Source: Comamonadaceae bacterium (GTDB lineage Bacteria; Pseudomonadota; Gammaproteobacteria; Burkholderiales; Burkholderiaceae_C). From it: a stretch of DNA of 9,010 nt. The notes under the pieces were generated by a model that was not told the origin of the DNA, searched no databases, and was given only the letters and a program-made list of their open reading frames with translations. Made by a program: the position numbers and the translations under genes. Below are positions 5,762 through 9,010 of this stretch, piece after piece; position 1 is the stretch's first letter; the number at the start of each line of letters is the position of its first letter. The stretch lies in the NCBI GenBank assembly GCA_947483455.1, contig CANKNK010000052.1, positions 1 through 9,010 on the forward strand. The letters run 5' to 3'.

Positions 5762-6646
5762 ATGTTTGATAACAAGACCTTCATCACATGCGCGGTCACC
5801 GGTAACCTAACCAAGCCCGAGCAAACGCCACACCTGCCGATTACGCCCGAGCAGATTGCCGACGAATGCCTGGCCGCGGGTGAAGCCGGTGCCGCGGCTG
5901 TCCACATCCATGTGCGCGACCCGGCGACCGGCAGGCCGTCGATGGAAGTGGATTTGTACCGCGACGTGGTGGATCGCATCCGCAAACGCAACACCGTGCT
6001 GGTGATCAACCTGACCACCGGCCCGGGCGGGCGCTTTGTGCCCGATGCGGATGATCCCAAGCACTACGCGCCGGGCACCACCTTGTTGCCGCCGGAAAAG
6101 CGGGTGGAACATATTGCGCTGATTCGGCCCGACATTTGTTCGCTAGACCTCAACACCATGAACAGTGGGCCCGATGTGGTGATCAACACCCCGCGCAATG
6201 TGCGACGTATGGCGGCAGTGATACGCGCCGCCGGGGTGATGCCAGAGCTGGAAATTTTTGACTCCGGTGACCTGCACCTGGCACGTGACCTGATCGCCGA
6301 CGGCACGCTCCAAGGGCCGGGCTTGTGGACTTTTGTGCTTGGCGTGAAATACGGTTTTGCCGCCACGCCCGAAACATTGCTCTATGCGCGCAACCTATTG
6401 CCGCTGGGTGCAGTGTGGTCCGCTTTTGGTATTGGCCGCAGCGAGTTCCCGATGGTGGCGCAAAGCTGGTTGTTTGGCGGCCATGTGCGCGTGGGCATGG
6501 AAGACAATATTTTTCTGGACAAAGGGGTGCTGGCTAAAAGCAATGCGGAATTGGTGGCCAAGGCGGTTCACATCATCCGACAAATGGGCGCAAGCGTGGC
6601 CTCCTCCCTCGACATGCGGCAAATGCTGCAACTGGCGGGCGCATGA
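5762..6646 (+). CDS. BKACE family (DUF849) beta-keto acid cleavage enzyme
   Basis: Zinc-dependent TIM-barrel enzyme of the family founded by 3-keto-5-aminohexanoate cleavage enzyme (Kce). The family reaction is beta-keto acid + acetyl-CoA giving acetoacetate + a new acyl-CoA. Length is 294 residues, typical. Zinc ligands by alignment to Kce are H48 and H50 (HIHVRD) and E247 (GMEDNIF), with D248 and R243 next to them. The NLTTGPGG loop (83-90), LDLNTMN (128-134) and LGVKYG (193-198) match the family. The position of Kce Glu14 is occupied by Leu (TGNLT, 13-17). ATG 5762 has GGAAGGAG 8 bases upstream; earlier in-frame starts would overlap the SDR. Its stop overlaps the next start (ATGA). Substrate is not proven. 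In this operon 3-oxoadipate is an attractive candidate, since cleavage would give succinyl-CoA. Confidence 0.93.
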   Translation: MFDNKTFITCAVTGNLTKPEQTPHLPITPEQIADECLAAGEAGAAAVHIHVRDPATGRPSMEVDLYRDVVDRIRKRNTVLVINLTTGPGGRFVPDADDPKHYAPGTTLLPPEKRVEHIALIRPDICSLDLNTMNSGPDVVINTPRNVRRMAAVIRAAGVMPELEIFDSGDLHLARDLIADGTLQGPGLWTFVLGVKYGFAATPETLLYARNLLPLGAVWSAFGIGRSEFPMVAQSWLFGGHVRVGMEDNIFLDKGVLAKSNAELVAKAVHIIRQMGASVASSLDMRQMLQLAGA

Positions 6647-7641
6647 GCAATATCGCGACGACAGGCCACGCGCTACGCGTGCAGGCCCAAGCTTCGAGCA
6701 TGGATATGCTGGTGCTGGACTTAAATCAACAAACGCCACCAACCCTTGCGCCGGGCGAAATTTTGGTGCGGGTGCATTCTGCGGGCGTGAACCCCAGCGA
6801 CGTAAAAGCCACGCTGGGCTTTATGCCACAAGCGGTATTTCCGCGCACGCCAGGGCGCGACTTTGCCGGTGAAATTGTCGATGGCCCCAGTGGCCTGATA
6901 GGGCAAGCAGTGTGGGGTTCGGGCGGAGACATTGGCATCACCCGCGACGGCAGCCATGCGCGCTATATGCGGCTGCCGCAAGAGGCGGCTATTCCCGTAC
7001 CTGCGGGCCTCTCCATGCAGCAAGCCGGTGCGCTTGGCGTGCCGTTTGTGACGGCCTGCGAAGGTTTTTCCCGCGTAGGTGGTGTGCAGCGCGGACAAAC
7101 CGTGGCGGTGCTGGGTGCCAATGGCAAAGTAGGTCAGGCAGCCGTGCAAATTGCCAGCCGTGCGGGTGCGCGCGTGATCGCGGTGCAGCGCAGTGACCGG
7201 CTGGAAGGCTTTGCCAGCGGGCCGGTGGATGTGGTCAATGCCAGCGAAGTGGATGCCACGGCAGCGATCATGGATCTGACGCAGGGGCGTGGCGCCGACT
7301 TGGTGTTCAACACCGTCAACAAAGTCTATTGGACGCTGGGCAACGCCGTCATGGCCAAGTATGCGTCGCAAATTTTTATCATCGGCAGCAAGGGTGACAC
7401 CGTGCCCTTTGATGTGTTTCGCTTTTACCGCAATGTGCATACCTTTGTGGGCATAGACACCCTGGTGCTAGGCTGCGTGGCCGCGTGCGAACGGCTGAAC
7501 GCCTTGCGCGTGGGGTTTGAAGATGGCAGCTTGCAACCCTACCCGGTGGCCGCTGAAAACGTGTTCGGTCTAGACCAGGCCATGGACGCGTACCGCGCAG
7601 TGTTTGCCGGTGCCAGCGCACGCATGGTCTTAACTCCCTAA
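6643..7641 (+). CDS. Zinc-independent MDR oxidoreductase (quinone reductase-like)
   Basis: Medium-chain dehydrogenase/reductase of the NADPH:quinone reductase or enoyl reductase branch, 332 residues, cytosolic. The GroES-like domain carries NPSDVK (50-55) and the GRDFAGEIVDG segment (71-81). The Rossmann fold has A159-N-G-K-V-G164, matching the AxxGxxG motif. The catalytic-zinc Cys and the structural-zinc Cys cluster of alcohol dehydrogenases are absent. It overlaps the BKACE stop by 4 bases (ATGA), implying translational coupling. Possible roles are reducing a hydroxybenzoquinone back to hydroxyquinol, or reducing the C=C of maleylacetate in place of the usual iron-type maleylacetate reductase. 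Both are inferences from context. Confidence 0.9.
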   Translation: MSNIATTGHALRVQAQASSMDMLVLDLNQQTPPTLAPGEILVRVHSAGVNPSDVKATLGFMPQAVFPRTPGRDFAGEIVDGPSGLIGQAVWGSGGDIGITRDGSHARYMRLPQEAAIPVPAGLSMQQAGALGVPFVTACEGFSRVGGVQRGQTVAVLGANGKVGQAAVQIASRAGARVIAVQRSDRLEGFASGPVDVVNASEVDATAAIMDLTQGRGADLVFNTVNKVYWTLGNAVMAKYASQIFIIGSKGDTVPFDVFRFYRNVHTFVGIDTLVLGCVAACERLNALRVGFEDGSLQPYPVAAENVFGLDQAMDAYRAVFAGASARMVLTP

Positions 7642-7656
7642 ATTGCAGCAGCCACC

Positions 7657-8022
7657 ATGAACATCACCCGCTTTGACCAGGCCCCGCCCTATACCGCGCC
7701 GCGCCATTTCGATATGCAGTGCCTGCGCTTGCAAGGGCACGAGGCCGGCCCTTCGCAAACGCTGTGGATGGGCGTTTCCGTTATTGCGCCCGGCGGCCAC
7801 ACCGGCCTGGACCCGTCGCCGCTGGAAAAACACTATGTGGTCTTAGAAGGCGAAGTCACTTTGGTCAGCGAGCGCGATGGCATCACCACCGAAGCGGTGC
7901 TTGGCCGCCACGACTCGGCCTGTTTTGCGCCGGGCGAAAAACGCCAACTGATCAACCGTAGCACCCGCCCGGCCAGCATCTTGCTGGCCATGCCCTACCC
8001 GCCCGCCACCCACGCAACCTGA
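7657..8022 (+). CDS. Small cupin-domain protein
   Basis: Single-domain cupin of 121 residues. The first motif region is APGGHTGLDPSPLEKHYVVL plus EGEV (44-67), with H48 and H59 as possible metal ligands. The second is the G83-to-N100 stretch, where the usual His of PxGxxHxxxN appears to be Arg (PGEKRQLIN, 92-100). Metal binding may therefore be incomplete or use other ligands. It starts 15 bases after the MDR stop with no strong Shine-Dalgarno sequence, so its expression may depend on the operon. Stand-alone cupins in catabolic operons can be isomerases, decarboxylases, dioxygenases or binding proteins. I cannot choose among them from the sequence. Confidence 0.85.
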   Translation: MNITRFDQAPPYTAPRHFDMQCLRLQGHEAGPSQTLWMGVSVIAPGGHTGLDPSPLEKHYVVLEGEVTLVSERDGITTEAVLGRHDSACFAPGEKRQLINRSTRPASILLAMPYPPATHAT

Positions 8023-8061
8023 ATCACCCAACTGCATCACAACAAAAAGGAGCTTGCCACC

Positions 8062-9010
8062 ATGATCACACGCCGCCTGTTCACCACCCTCAGCTTGCTG
8101 GCTATCGCCGCACTCGCAAGCACCGCCCAGGCCCAATCCGACTGGCCCAAACAAAGCATCAAACTGATCGTCCCGTTCACCGCTGGCAGCGGCACCGACA
8201 TCATCGCCCGCGCCGTGGGCGAGCGCCTGTCTGCCGCGCTGGGCCAACCCGTGGTGGTGGAAAACAAACCGGGCGCCGGGGGTACGGTAGCGGCCAATAT
8301 GGTGGCCAAGGCCACGCCGGATGGCTATACCCTCCTGGTTCATTCCTCCGGCCATGTGGTCAACCCTTCGCTCTACCCCAATTTGCCTTATGACACGCTC
8401 AAAGACCTGTCCGGCGTCACTACATTGGCCAGTCTGCCCAACGTATTAGTGGTCTCGCCCGCCAAGGGCTACAAAGATGTGAAAGACCTGGTCGCCAAGG
8501 TCAAAGCCAAGCCCGATGCGTTCAACTATGGCTCGGCGGGCAATGGCTCGGCCACGCATATCAACGGCGAAAAATTCCGCCTCGCTGCGGGCATCACCCC
8601 CACGCACATCCCCTACCGCGGCACGCCAGAGGCCTTGACCGACACCATGGGCGGCCGCATCGACTGGTTTTTTGCGCCCATCGTGTCCGCGCTGCCCCTG
8701 GTCAAAGACGGTAAATTGCAGGCTTTGGCGGTCGGCACGCCCACCCGCTCGGACGACCTGCCTAACGTGCCCACCACGGCGGAGGCGGGTTTCCCTGGCT
8801 CGGAATACACCTTCTGGGTGGGCATGATGGCGCCTTCGGCAACGCCTAAAGCCATCATCGACCACCTGCATGCCGAGGTCGTGAAAATCCTCACCAACAA
8901 GGATTTCAAAAACCGGCTCGATGTGATTGGCGCCACGCCCATGCCCATGGCGTCGGCCGCGTTTGACAATTTCATCCGCGTCGAAACCGAAGCTACTAGC
9001 AAACTGGTGA
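8062..9010 (+). CDS. Bug-family tripartite tricarboxylate transporter substrate-binding protein (3' partial)
   Basis: Periplasmic receptor of the TctC/Bug family, which binds carboxylates or other small organic acids for a TctAB-type importer or as a sensor. A Sec-type signal peptide is clear: MITRR, a hydrophobic core, then cleavage after A24 (AQA|QS). The mature part opens with WPKQSIKLIVPFTAGSGTD, then LGQPVVVENKPGAGGT and ATPDGYTLLV, all hallmark segments. Later IPYRGTPEAL and GGRIDWFF match the second lobe. ATG 8062 has AAGGAG (8047-8052) 9 bases upstream. The frame is open for 316 full codons to the window edge; the family is about 320-330 residues, so only the last few are missing. It is the last visible gene of the operon, 39 bases after the cupin. 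No TctA or TctB gene is visible. Confidence 0.95.
   Translation, partial: MITRRLFTTLSLLAIAALASTAQAQSDWPKQSIKLIVPFTAGSGTDIIARAVGERLSAALGQPVVVENKPGAGGTVAANMVAKATPDGYTLLVHSSGHVVNPSLYPNLPYDTLKDLSGVTTLASLPNVLVVSPAKGYKDVKDLVAKVKAKPDAFNYGSAGNGSATHINGEKFRLAAGITPTHIPYRGTPEALTDTMGGRIDWFFAPIVSALPLVKDGKLQALAVGTPTRSDDLPNVPTTAEAGFPGSEYTFWVGMMAPSATPKAIIDHLHAEVVKILTNKDFKNRLDVIGATPMPMASAAFDNFIRVETEATSKLV

Noticed and set aside
7843..8355. Minus-strand frame opposite the cupin and Bug receptor starts
   Set aside because: It overlaps two well-supported genes and their signal peptide, and its Gly/Ala/His-rich product matches nothing I recognise.

Overview
The window looks like a stretch of a betaproteobacterial chromosome, most likely Burkholderiales and plausibly Comamonadaceae. 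It is GC-rich with strongly GC-biased codon third positions. It encodes a Bug-type tripartite tricarboxylate transporter (TTT) periplasmic receptor, a family greatly expanded in Burkholderiales. It also carries a typical set of catabolic genes. The organism call is inference; no ribosomal or other phylogenetic marker is present apart from one tRNA.

Left block (1-2079): the 3' part of a Rieske non-heme iron oxygenase alpha subunit runs on the + strand and is cut by the left window edge. It converges on a class IV PLP aminotransferase on the - strand that resembles (R)-selective amine transaminases. The aminotransferase starts at GTG behind a strong Shine-Dalgarno sequence. A conspicuous bulged inverted repeat lies 35 bases upstream of that start.

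Middle block (2080-2903): about 670 bases hold no convincing gene but contain several short hairpins and an 11-bp tandem duplication. They are followed by a complete tRNA-Leu (anticodon CAA) with an encoded CCA end.

Right block (2904-9010): an NMT1/TauA-like substrate-binding protein on the - strand diverges from a tightly packed + strand operon across a 162-base control region. The operon order is intradiol ring-cleavage dioxygenase (hydroxyquinol 1,2-dioxygenase-like), SDR dehydrogenase, BKACE/DUF849 beta-keto acid cleavage enzyme, zinc-independent MDR oxidoreductase, small cupin, and a Bug-family receptor cut by the right edge. Gaps are 16, 1, -4, 15 and 38 bases, so co-transcription is likely.

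Taken together this reads as an aromatic catabolic locus. The Rieske oxygenase would act on an upstream substrate. The intradiol enzyme would open a hydroxyquinol- or catechol-type ring. The SDR and MDR would handle reductions or oxidations of intermediates. The BKACE could cleave a beta-keto acid such as 3-oxoadipate with acetyl-CoA, in place of the usual CoA transferase and thiolase. The two binding proteins would supply uptake. The most interesting feature is the pairing of an intradiol dioxygenase with a BKACE and no visible maleylacetate reductase, CoA transferase or thiolase. No CRISPR, insertion sequence or phage gene is seen.
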